Source: an uncultured Peptococcaceae bacterium (lineage in GTDB: Bacteria > Bacillota > Desulfotomaculia > Desulfotomaculales > Desulfallaceae). Taken from it: a DNA stretch of 22,709 nucleotides. The notes under the pieces were generated by a model, which was given only the letters and a program-made list of their open reading frames with translations, was not told the DNA's origin and searched no databases. Positions 7,781-14,082 of this stretch are shown piece by piece (within the stretch, counting starts at the first letter, position 1; each line of letters opens with the position of its first letter). A program made the position numbers and the translations under genes. The stretch lies in NCBI GenBank assembly GCA_913064925.1, contig CAJYBN010000014.1, positions 1 through 22,709 on the forward strand. Direction: 5' to 3'.

Positions 7781-8920
7781 ATGACAATTAGGCTTACTGA
7801 AGAACAAAAAATGCTCAGAAAAATGACCCGGGAACTGGCGCTGGAAAAATTCGCTCCAAGGGCAGCGGAAATAGACCAGACAGGAGAGTTTCCGCGGGAT
7901 AATGTAAAACTGCTGGCTGAGTATGGACTGCTGGGTATTAATGTACCTGAAGAATACGGCGGGGCCGGTTCCGATACTCTAAGCCATGTGATAGCAATTG
8001 AGGAGGTAGCTCGGGTCTGTGCCTCCACCTCAGTAATATTAACCACCCAGGCCCTGGCTATAGCCCCGGTGCTGCTGGCAGGTACTGATGAACAAAAAAA
8101 GAAATATCTTACCCCCATGGCCAGTGGTGAAGTACTAGGGGCCTTTGGCCTCACCGAACCTGGGGCTGGCTCGGATGCTTCCCGGATAACCACTACGGCT
8201 ACCCGGGATGGTGATTATTATGTATTAAACGGAGTCAAGCATTTTATTACTAATGGCGGCGAAGCGGAGATATATACTATAATAGCCATGACTAACAAAT
8301 CAAAGGGTGTAAAGGGTATCAGCGCCTTTATCGTGGAGAAGGGAACATCAGGCTTTTCTTTTGGTAAGAAGGAAAGCAAAATGGGTATCCGTGGTTCAAT
8401 AACCAGAGAACTGATTTTTGAAAATTGCCGAATTCCGAAAGAAAACCTCCTGGGCAAGGAGGGCCAAGGTTTTAAAATTGCCATGCAAGCATTTGACCAC
8501 ACTCGTACAGGTGTGGCGGCCCAAGCCCTTGGTATAGCCCAAGGGGCCTTTGACGCTGCTTTGGAATATTCCAAGCAAAGAGAACAATTTGGCCAGCCTA
8601 TCTGTGAATTCCAGGGTATTCAGTTTATGCTGGCCGATATGGCCACCCAGATAGAAGCGGCACGGGCGCTGGTTTATCAGGCGGCAGTGGCCATCGATGA
8701 CCATGCCGAAGGACTTAGCAAAATGTCTGCCATGGCCAAACTGTTTGCCTCAGATACGGCAATGAAAGTGACCACCGACGCGGTGCAAATTTTCGGTGGA
8801 TATGGCTATACCACTGAATATCCGGTAGAACGCTATATGAGGGATGCTAAAATTACCCAAATTTACGAAGGCACCAACCAAATTCAAAGAATTGTTATAG
8901 CACGTAATCTCATAAAATAA
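7781..8920 (+). CDS. Acyl-CoA dehydrogenase (short/branched-chain type)
   Basis: FAD enzyme that introduces the alpha-beta double bond into acyl-CoA and passes electrons to electron-transfer flavoprotein. 379 residues, normal for the family. FGLTEPGAGSDA is the FAD/substrate signature. The C-terminal RYMRDAKITQIYEGTNQIQR carries the catalytic glutamate (Glu363) at the position used by short- and medium-chain enzymes. ATG 7781 is chosen over an in-frame TTG at 7775 because AAGGAG (7766-7771) is 9 nt upstream of the ATG. It is the last gene of the sigma-54 operon. No etfAB, enoyl-CoA hydratase or thiolase follows: a foreign, opposite-strand pseudogene begins within a few bases of its stop codon and no terminator is seen. 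Confidence 0.95.
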   Translation: MTIRLTEEQKMLRKMTRELALEKFAPRAAEIDQTGEFPRDNVKLLAEYGLLGINVPEEYGGAGSDTLSHVIAIEEVARVCASTSVILTTQALAIAPVLLAGTDEQKKKYLTPMASGEVLGAFGLTEPGAGSDASRITTTATRDGDYYVLNGVKHFITNGGEAEIYTIIAMTNKSKGVKGISAFIVEKGTSGFSFGKKESKMGIRGSITRELIFENCRIPKENLLGKEGQGFKIAMQAFDHTRTGVAAQALGIAQGAFDAALEYSKQREQFGQPICEFQGIQFMLADMATQIEAARALVYQAAVAIDDHAEGLSKMSAMAKLFASDTAMKVTTDAVQIFGGYGYTTEYPVERYMRDAKITQIYEGTNQIQRIVIARNLIK

Positions 8921-9353
8921 TGTGCCCCGAGGATAAAGATGCCCAGCAGTAACGGAACCAGGGAGATGACCATGCCGTAGAAGAAGCCGGCCAGTACATT
9001 GCCCAAAACCAACTGCAAGACGGACAGGGGGGCGGACAGTAAGCGTTCGTAAGTTTTCGCCTTGCGCTCCCACGGGGCGATCATGGGACCCACCGAAGAG
9101 GCGGTAAACAAAACGGTCATGGCAATCAGCCCCGGCGCAGGGACTGGCGGGGCACATCCCGTTCCACTGCAAAGGCGAGGAACATAAAAACGGGAAACAT
9201 AATGCCGAAAATTAAAAATTCTTCCAGGCTGGGGCCGAGGGTGTTGTTAGACAGGATTTCCAGGTTGTGTTGGCGGGCTAAATCCACCACCGGCAAGATG
9301 GCTTTGGCCGGGTGATACCGTATTATCCAAAGAATCTCAATTAACCAGCCAGT
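8921..9353 (-). pseudogene. ABC-2 type transporter permease remnant, truncated at both ends and frameshifted
   Basis: Two minus-strand reading frames carry consecutive pieces of one ABC-2 permease. About 9310-9126 reads AKAILPVVDLARQHNLEIL and then SLEEFLIFGIMFPVFMFLAF before drifting to a stop at 9128-9126. From 9120 a second frame reads MTVLFTASSVGPMIAPWE and RLLSAPLSVLQLVLGNVLAG, a hallmark of these permeases, then two more membrane stretches. The join needs a frameshift around 9130-9160. The N-terminal membrane segment is missing next to the stop of the gene at 9354, and the C-terminus ends where the acyl-CoA dehydrogenase stop codon begins. It was probably the last gene of the padR operon, trimmed by a deletion. 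No ATPase gene is nearby. Confidence 0.75.
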
Positions 9354-9884
9354 TCACAGGTTTTCCGCCGGAGGAGCATCCGCTTGCGGTTGCCCGGCCA
9401 AAAATTTTTCCAGCAGGTACCCCGTCAGAATAACGGCGGGCAGGGTCAGGGCCAGGCGGAGCAGGGCAAAGGACAAGCCCATAAATTTAATCTCCATCAT
9501 CAACATGGGTATTTTTATGGTGGCCCAGGTGCCCAGGAAAATAACCGCATTGGCCACCCGGCAGCCTTTTTTCAGCAAGGCGTAAGCCACGGGAAACCCG
9601 GCGTACAGGGGGCCGGCCGCCGCCGTGGCCACCAGGATAGATATGATGATGCCCTTAATTCCGGAACCGGGACCGACGTGCTTTTCCACGATTCTACGCG
9701 GCACCCAGACATCCAGTAGCCCCACCAAAACAAAAATGGGCGGGATAAATAAAAGCATTTCCATGAGGTAATCGGCGGCGCTGGTTACGGCTGATACACC
9801 CCGGTCCGGGTAGTAATACCACAGAAGGACGTCTACAATAACCACAACTAAAAACAATAGGTATTTTTTAAGCTGGTTTTTCAT
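9354..9884 (-). CDS. Permease, second half-protein of a split DUF318/ArsP-like permease
   Basis: A 176-residue hydrophobic protein with about five membrane segments. The core GPLYAGFPVAYALLKKG, followed by FLGTWATIKIPMLMMEIKFM, matches the second conserved half of UPF0718/DUF318 permeases, whose halves share a proline-rich loop followed by a small-residue helix. Its partner upstream carries the matching first half, and the two genes overlap by 4 nt (ATGA), so they very likely form one heteromeric transporter in the membrane. The conserved cysteine motif of true ArsP (arsenical efflux) is not visible, so the substrate is open. The C-terminal tail (GQPQADAPPAENL) is polar. Good start ATG at 9884. 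Confidence 0.82.
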   Translation of the reverse strand: MKNQLKKYLLFLVVVIVDVLLWYYYPDRGVSAVTSAADYLMEMLLFIPPIFVLVGLLDVWVPRRIVEKHVGPGSGIKGIIISILVATAAAGPLYAGFPVAYALLKKGCRVANAVIFLGTWATIKIPMLMMEIKFMGLSFALLRLALTLPAVILTGYLLEKFLAGQPQADAPPAENL

Positions 9885-10357
9885 TGTAAAATTGCCCCCA
9901 TGATTATCCCAATGGCCAGCGCTGCTACCAGGCCGGCTGCGTTACGCAAAATGGTAAACCGCTTGCCGAAAAGCTCTATTTCCACCGGCGCCGTGACCAC
10001 GCCCACCATCAGCACGGTGGTTAAAAAACAGGCTACCGCCGTCACGCTGGCTCCCGCGGCAATTAATGAAGCGCCCAGGGGAAAGCCAATAAATGCCGGG
10101 ATTAAAGTAATAGAACCAATAATAGCAATTACCAAGATACCCAGCGGGCTGTCGTTGCCGAAAAAACCGGCAATAACCTCCCGGGGCACCAGGGCCAGCA
10201 TCAGACCGATTAGGCTGATAATCCCCAGCATGCTGGGCAACAGGTTAAAAAATTGTTTTTTGGCGATCTGCAGGGCCTTGCCGGTTTTTTCCCGGTCCCT
10301 GCGCCAGGAAAAAAATAATGCCACCGCCGCCAGGATAAAAAGCGCGGCATTAAACAT
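9881..10357 (-). CDS. Permease, first half-protein of a split DUF318/ArsP-like permease
   Basis: 158 residues from ATG 10357 with about five membrane segments. LIPAFIGFPLGASLIAAGAS, followed by FLTTVLMVGVVTAPVEIELFG, is the first-half counterpart of the pattern in the next gene. A GTG at 10372 in the same frame would add five residues, but it overlaps the ribosome site: GGAGG (10371-10367) is well placed for ATG 10357. A basic cytosolic loop (SWRRDREKTGKALQIAKKQ) follows the first helix. Within the operon it lies downstream of a Cys/His-rich small protein and of PadR, which suggests movement or sensing of a metal or a thiol-reactive compound; that is inference. Confidence 0.82.
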   Translation of the reverse strand: MFNAALFILAAVALFFSWRRDREKTGKALQIAKKQFFNLLPSMLGIISLIGLMLALVPREVIAGFFGNDSPLGILVIAIIGSITLIPAFIGFPLGASLIAAGASVTAVACFLTTVLMVGVVTAPVEIELFGKRFTILRNAAGLVAALAIGIIMGAILQ

Positions 10358-10380
10358 GGTATATACCTCCACTGGTTAAC

Positions 10381-10413
10381 TGAATAAAAGGAGAGGATTT
10401 AAGCCTCTCCTTT
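10381..10413 (-). terminator. Intra-operon hairpin (attenuator-like) between Cys/His protein and permease genes
   Basis: AAAGGAGAGG (10387-10396) and CCTCTCCTTT (10404-10413) form a perfect 10-bp stem with a 7-nt loop. On the minus strand it covers the stop codon of the Cys/His-rich gene and is followed by TTTTATT. It is either a leaky terminator lowering permease expression or an mRNA-end stabiliser. The purine-rich arm is SD-like. Confidence 0.55.
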
Positions 10414-10680
10414 CAACTTCTTGATCTTTTCTTCCACTGCCCTGGTTTCCAGTTTTAAATCCTGCAGGTATTCTTCCAGCTTATTGAGTTGTTCCTGTTT
10501 ACTGTAAAACTGGCGCTTGAGGTCGCCGGAGCTGCAGCAGCAGCCCGCGTGCCGGACAGGTTGGTGATGACGCGGTTCCCCGTGACACCGGGTCGTGTGC
10601 TGGTGTGGGCCCCCGTGACAGCAGTTGATTTGCTGTTGACCATGACACCGGTTGAATTGATGATGATTTCCATGACACAT
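10399..10680 (-). CDS. Small Cys/His-rich protein with C-terminal coiled coil, putative metal binder
   Basis: 93 residues, family not recognised. The first half is extremely rich in Cys and His, with four CHG motifs at about 10-residue spacing (Cys2, Cys12, Cys21, Cys32), extra His pairs and a CCC triplet (47-49). The second half (about 53-90) is a charged coiled coil with leucine heptads (KQEQLNKLEEYLQDLKLE). It has no signal peptide or membrane helix, so it is probably cytosolic. ATG 10680 has AAAGGAG about 9 nt upstream. It lies 20 bp after padR and before the permease pair. I infer metal binding from composition: it may be a metallochaperone or buffer for the transporter, or a sensor partner for PadR. 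The reading frame is supported by the SD and by the operon position on both sides. Confidence 0.75.
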   Translation of the reverse strand: MCHGNHHQFNRCHGQQQINCCHGGPHQHTTRCHGEPRHHQPVRHAGCCCSSGDLKRQFYSKQEQLNKLEEYLQDLKLETRAVEEKIKKLKGEA

Positions 10681-10700
10681 ATTACAATACTCCTTTCATA

Positions 10701-11096
10701 TTATTTTTTAATGGTTTTCTGGAACTGGCTTTGATACTTCTCCAAAAATCTTTCCAGCCGCTGCTTGTTAAATGTTATGGTGACCGCCCAGGCGTGAAGA
10801 ATTTCCTCCCCTTCGGCGGTAATTTCATACAGCCTTTTGGCCGGGCCGCCTTGTTCCGTATCCCACCGCGAACGCACCAGCCCTTCTTCTTCCATTTTTC
10901 TCAGGTGCCGGTAGATGGTTCCGGGGTCAATTTCACTACTTGCAAAACCAAACTCCTCCAGGTTTTGCATCAATTCATAGCCGTGGGTGGACTGGCGGTG
11001 CAGCAGCAGCAATAGGCAGGGCTGCATAAAGCGCCCCATTTGCATGCCCGCGCAGCGGCAGCTGCCTTTATGGTGGTTACCAACATCCTGGCACAA
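10701..11096 (-). CDS. PadR-family transcriptional regulator with N-terminal Cys/His segment
   Basis: 131 residues. The winged-helix core is clear: LLLLLHRQSTHGYELMQNL, DPGTIYRHLRKMEEEGLVRS, the wing GPAKRLYEITAEG and a C-terminal dimerisation helix. Ahead of it sits a short segment with Cys2, His9, His10, Cys14 and Cys16 (CQDVGNHHKGSCRC), as in PadR proteins often annotated PhaQ-like (poly-beta-hydroxybutyrate-responsive repressor). TTG start at 11096 with GGGGG 7 nt upstream; a later in-frame ATG would drop the Cys/His segment. It is first in a minus-strand operon with a Cys/His-rich protein and a split permease, and it probably represses its own operon from the palindromes at 11108-11147. 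A metal or thiol ligand is an inference. Confidence 0.9.
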   Translation of the reverse strand: MCQDVGNHHKGSCRCAGMQMGRFMQPCLLLLLHRQSTHGYELMQNLEEFGFASSEIDPGTIYRHLRKMEEEGLVRSRWDTEQGGPAKRLYEITAEGEEILHAWAVTITFNKQRLERFLEKYQSQFQKTIKK

Positions 11097-11107
11097 TATA
11101 AAACCCC

Positions 11108-11147
11108 CATATATGTAAAATGCCTATATAGAAATTTACCTATATAG
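11108..11147 (-). promoter_or_regulatory. Candidate PadR operator: three 8-bp palindromes at 16-bp spacing
   Basis: CATATATG (11108-11115), CTATATAG (11124-11131) and CTATATAG (11140-11147) have centres exactly 16 bp apart. The last two belong to an 11-bp direct repeat CCTATATAGAA (11123-11133 and 11139-11149). They lie 12-51 bp upstream of the padR start and overlap its likely -10 region, which suits autorepression. Confidence 0.6.
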
Positions 11148-11347
11148 AATATTAACATAGGATTACGAATTTGGCAAAAGATTTAGGATCAAATTAAATA
11201 AAAAAATAATTTTTACCCTTGCTTTTGCTGAAAAAACGAAAAATAGGACTTCATGCCTATACAAATAAGACCCGGCATCTATGTATTTAGTAAGCTTTTA
11301 TTTGTAAAATCGTGTAATAAATACTTTAGATATGAGAGGTGATACTG

Positions 11348-12601
11348 GTGAGGTATCTATCTCTGGTAATTTCTATTATTTTTATTTTTACTGTAAGTGC
11401 AGGGCTTGCCTGGGCTAAACCTGACAAAAAGGAAAAAGCCGATGGGCGCGGTAAAAAGCCCGAAATAATTAGAAGTGCAGAAGATGAAGGTGTTGCGGTG
11501 GAAGAAAGCATTGATGAAGATATCAATGAAATTGAGGATGATGAAGAAACTGGCGTCCAAAACGAGAACGATATTGATACTGTTGAAGATGAAGATGAAG
11601 ACGAAGACGAAGATGAAGACGTTGATGAAGAAAATGATGAAGGTGCACAGGGCGTTACTGAAGAGGAAGAAACGGACCTGGATGATGAAGACAACGCCGG
11701 GGGGCGCGATAAAATTGAAATTGAATATGTTACGGAAGACGGTTTCCACGTGGAGATAAAGAACGGTAAAATTGAGATTAAGGGAAACGGTACGTCCTTC
11801 GAGTTAAAGAAAGGTAAAATTGAGTACCAGTCGGAAAAAGGCAAGGTTGAAATTTCCGGAGGAAAAGTGGAGATTGAGGGGGATGTGCTGGAAGAATATA
11901 AACAGAAACTGGATGTTTACGAGGAACTGGTCAACCGGGGCGTTGATGTTGGCGCTGCATTTACCGACGTCGGCGGGCACTGGGCACAAGATTCCATAAA
12001 AAAGCTGTCGGCCATTGGCCTGTTCAACGGTTACGGGGATAATACTTTCCGGCCCGACAGCAACGTAACCTTGGCGGAAGCCGTTACGCTGGTCATGAAA
12101 CTGGCGGAAGCCGGCCAGGCAGCAGAAGAATGGGATGTTGATGAAGAAGGTCTTGCAACTGTACCGGACTGGGCGAGGGAAGCGGCATACAAAGCCGCCA
12201 AACGGGGCTGGATTAATTTGCATCGTTTTCATTCACATGTGCAGGCCAGCAGGGCGGAGGTTGCCGTAATGATAGCCAAGAGCCTCGGCCTGGAACCTGT
12301 TAATGTAAACGAGACACCGTTTGCGGACGGGGTGTTGATTGCGCCGGAAGATGTGGGATACATCATGGCCCTCTATGAACAAGGCATTATTAAGGGGACT
12401 GCAGATGGAAAGTTCAACCCCAACAGCGCCATAACAAGGGCAGAAATGGCAGCTTTAATAGAAAGGTTAATTGCCTTGCAGGAAGAGCCGCAGGACGCCG
12501 GTGAAGAGGAAGCCGTTGATGAAGATTACGTTGAGCCGCCTGCCGTTGGGGAAAAGAACGAAGAACAAGGGGAAACGGAAGCGACAGATCAACAACTTTG
12601 A
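11348..12601 (+). CDS. Secreted acidic protein with three SLH domains (cell-surface anchored)
   Basis: About 417 residues. An N-terminal signal peptide (RYLSLVISIIFIFTVSAG, cleavage likely after AWA) is followed by a very acidic stretch (about 35-110, with an EDEDEDED run), then short strands built on GKIEI/GKIEY/GKVEI/GKVEI (about 136-175). Three SLH repeats follow: FTDVGGHWAQDSIKKL with FNGYGDNTFRPDSNVTLAEA (about 203-255), a weaker one (about 270-310), and IIKGTADGKFNPNSAITRAE (about 323-378), then an acidic tail. SLH domains bind pyruvylated secondary cell-wall polymers, so the protein should sit at the cell surface. GTG 11348 is preferred to GTG 11339 because AGAGG (11335-11339) is 8 nt upstream of it. 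The function of the acidic and strand-repeat part is unknown; cation binding is possible. Confidence 0.88.
   Translation: MRYLSLVISIIFIFTVSAGLAWAKPDKKEKADGRGKKPEIIRSAEDEGVAVEESIDEDINEIEDDEETGVQNENDIDTVEDEDEDEDEDEDVDEENDEGAQGVTEEEETDLDDEDNAGGRDKIEIEYVTEDGFHVEIKNGKIEIKGNGTSFELKKGKIEYQSEKGKVEISGGKVEIEGDVLEEYKQKLDVYEELVNRGVDVGAAFTDVGGHWAQDSIKKLSAIGLFNGYGDNTFRPDSNVTLAEAVTLVMKLAEAGQAAEEWDVDEEGLATVPDWAREAAYKAAKRGWINLHRFHSHVQASRAEVAVMIAKSLGLEPVNVNETPFADGVLIAPEDVGYIMALYEQGIIKGTADGKFNPNSAITRAEMAALIERLIALQEEPQDAGEEEAVDEDYVEPPAVGEKNEEQGETEATDQQL
11585..11620 (+). repeat. Six tandem 6-bp units coding for acidic residues
   Basis: Units GAAGAT/GAAGAC are repeated six times in frame, coding (Glu-Asp)6 in the SLH protein. 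The repeat is slippage-prone, but because the unit is 6 bp, length change would alter the acidic run without breaking the frame. Confidence 0.85.
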
Positions 12602-12619
12602 TACAAAATTTGATATAAC

Positions 12620-12652
12620 ATGCCGGGTCATTGACCCGGCATATGTTTGTTG
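12620..12652 (+). terminator. Hairpin terminator after the SLH gene
   Basis: TGCCGGGTCA (12621-12630) and TGACCCGGCA (12632-12641), extended by one A-T pair, form a strong GC stem, followed by ATGTTTGTTG. The T tract is weak. It lies 19 bp after the SLH stop and before the converging antiporter gene. The rest of 12653-12813 shows no gene. Confidence 0.65.
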
Positions 12653-12813
12653 CTGAAAAGCCGGTGTTGATTACCCGGCCCACTGAATTTCGCCCCCGCC
12701 GCCTAACCGACGCACTCACACTTTATCTTTATATGGCGATCAAAATCATTGGCCCGTGTCCAGCAGTATCCACTTGATGTTGCCATGCCCCCCGGACCCG
12801 GTAGTAACCCGGT

Positions 12814-13980
12814 TTATGAACGCGAGCTGGACGGGGCCTCCTGCAGACCTTTTGATTTTTCCTCCACCTCCGGTCTGAAGAAAGCCTGGGCGATCAGCGT
12901 CGGCACCACGGCGCTGCCCACCACCACCGTGACTAAAATGGTGTACTGGCTTTGATTAATTAGATTGTGGCTGAGGCCAAACAAAGCGGAAATGGTGCCG
13001 AAGGTGAGCCCGGTGGACATAAGCAGGGTGGTGTACATCCCGTCCCGGGAGGTAAATTTAAAGGCTTTGGTTAAAGGCCAGACCCCGAAAAACTTGGTGA
13101 CCATTTTTACCAGCAACAGGGCAATGATTAAGCCAAACCCGGCTACCACCGCCGGAAACGATACAAACAAACCAGCCTTGAGAAAGTAAAACGGTGTTAG
13201 CATGGCAAAGGCCAGCGTTCTCAGCTTGAGCATTATTTCTTTGCGTTGCATAAAAATGTTGGCCACGGCCAGTCCCAGCAGGTAGGCCGGAAGCACGGCT
13301 TCGCTGTTGGCCTTGAGCGCCAAACCGCCCAGGCCGAAAAGCAGCAGGAAAATAAACTTAATTTCCATCTGGCTAACCTGGTTGCCGAACTTCTCAAAAA
13401 ACCACCTGGTCATCACCGGCGTCAGGGCGATCACAACAACTGAAATAATCAGGAAAGCAGCCAGCCACCAGTCGTAGTTGGCGAAAAAGATCCCCAGCGC
13501 CACCACCGTGCCCAGGTCGTTCACAAAGCAGGCGGCGAGGATAATCTTACCCAGTTCCGTTTCATTCAGGCCGGTTTCCACCATCACGGCGTAAACCACA
13601 GCCACGGAAGTGGTTGAAAGCGCGATACCGGCAATTAAAGACGCGTCCAGTGCCCAGCCGGCGATATAGTAAGCGAAGGCAAAGGCCCCCAGGAAGGGAA
13701 ATAGAAAAGCCACAAACCCGATCAGCACGGTTTCCTTGAATTTGTTTTTGAGGTCCGACGGGTTCACTTCCGCGCCGGCCAGGAAGGTAAGTAAAACCGC
13801 CCCGAAGCCGGCCAGAAATTCCACCCACGGAACCATGTGCAGGCCCAGGTAATTCCCGCCGATGGCCCCGACCATGATTTCTGTAAGCGCCACGGAAATG
13901 CCCAGCCGCACGGAAATCAGCGCCGCCGCCAGGGCCAGTCCGACCCAAAGTGATGCCATCAGCCACGTGTTCAATGTCAA
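12814..13980 (-). CDS. Cation:proton antiporter (CPA family, Na+/H+ exchanger domain)
   Basis: A 388-residue membrane protein with about 11-12 hydrophobic segments covering one Na_H_Exchanger domain. The unwound-helix motif SLIAGIALSTTSVAVVYAVM and FVNDLGT (Asn154-Asp155) mark the ion site. An Asn-Asp rather than Asp-Asp pair is usually linked to electroneutral exchange (family knowledge). It should exchange Na+ or K+ for H+ across the membrane. No RCK/TrkA regulatory domain is attached, unlike full-length KefB/C. The start may be TTG 13980 or TTG 13974: AGGAGG at 13988-13983 fits the second better. The polar C-terminus after about 370 (EVEEKSKGLQEAP) is cytosolic. It is followed on the other strand by the converging SLH gene. 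Upstream, 13981-14082 has only a GC palindrome (14060-14072). Confidence 0.9.
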   Translation of the reverse strand: MTLNTWLMASLWVGLALAAALISVRLGISVALTEIMVGAIGGNYLGLHMVPWVEFLAGFGAVLLTFLAGAEVNPSDLKNKFKETVLIGFVAFLFPFLGAFAFAYYIAGWALDASLIAGIALSTTSVAVVYAVMVETGLNETELGKIILAACFVNDLGTVVALGIFFANYDWWLAAFLIISVVVIALTPVMTRWFFEKFGNQVSQMEIKFIFLLLFGLGGLALKANSEAVLPAYLLGLAVANIFMQRKEIMLKLRTLAFAMLTPFYFLKAGLFVSFPAVVAGFGLIIALLLVKMVTKFFGVWPLTKAFKFTSRDGMYTTLLMSTGLTFGTISALFGLSHNLINQSQYTILVTVVVGSAVVPTLIAQAFFRPEVEEKSKGLQEAPSSSRS

Positions 13981-14082
13981 CTCCTCCTATCAAGTTTATT
14001 AGATTTACCAGGATATTATCTTGTTAGCATGATTGATTTATAAAAATGCCGCCTGACTTCGCCGGGGCCCGGCTTTAATGTC

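Noticed and set aside
9384..10379. Plus-strand frames of 111 and 159 codons across the permease genes
   Set aside because: They lie opposite two overlapping membrane-protein genes with good starts; their composition is that of antisense shadows.
11160..11338. Possible riboswitch in the SLH leader
   Set aside because: Only a short ATAGG/CCTAT hairpin is visible; none of the c-di-GMP or other riboswitch core motifs I know could be found.
11475..11759. 94-codon Lys/Met-rich frame within the SLH gene
   Set aside because: It is a shifted reading of the GAAGAT-type acidic repeat and has no start signal.
14055..14075. GC palindrome GCCGGGGCCCGGC as terminator of the dynamin-like gene
   Set aside because: The palindrome has almost no loop and the T-rich stretch on the minus strand is about 15 nt away; too weak to call.
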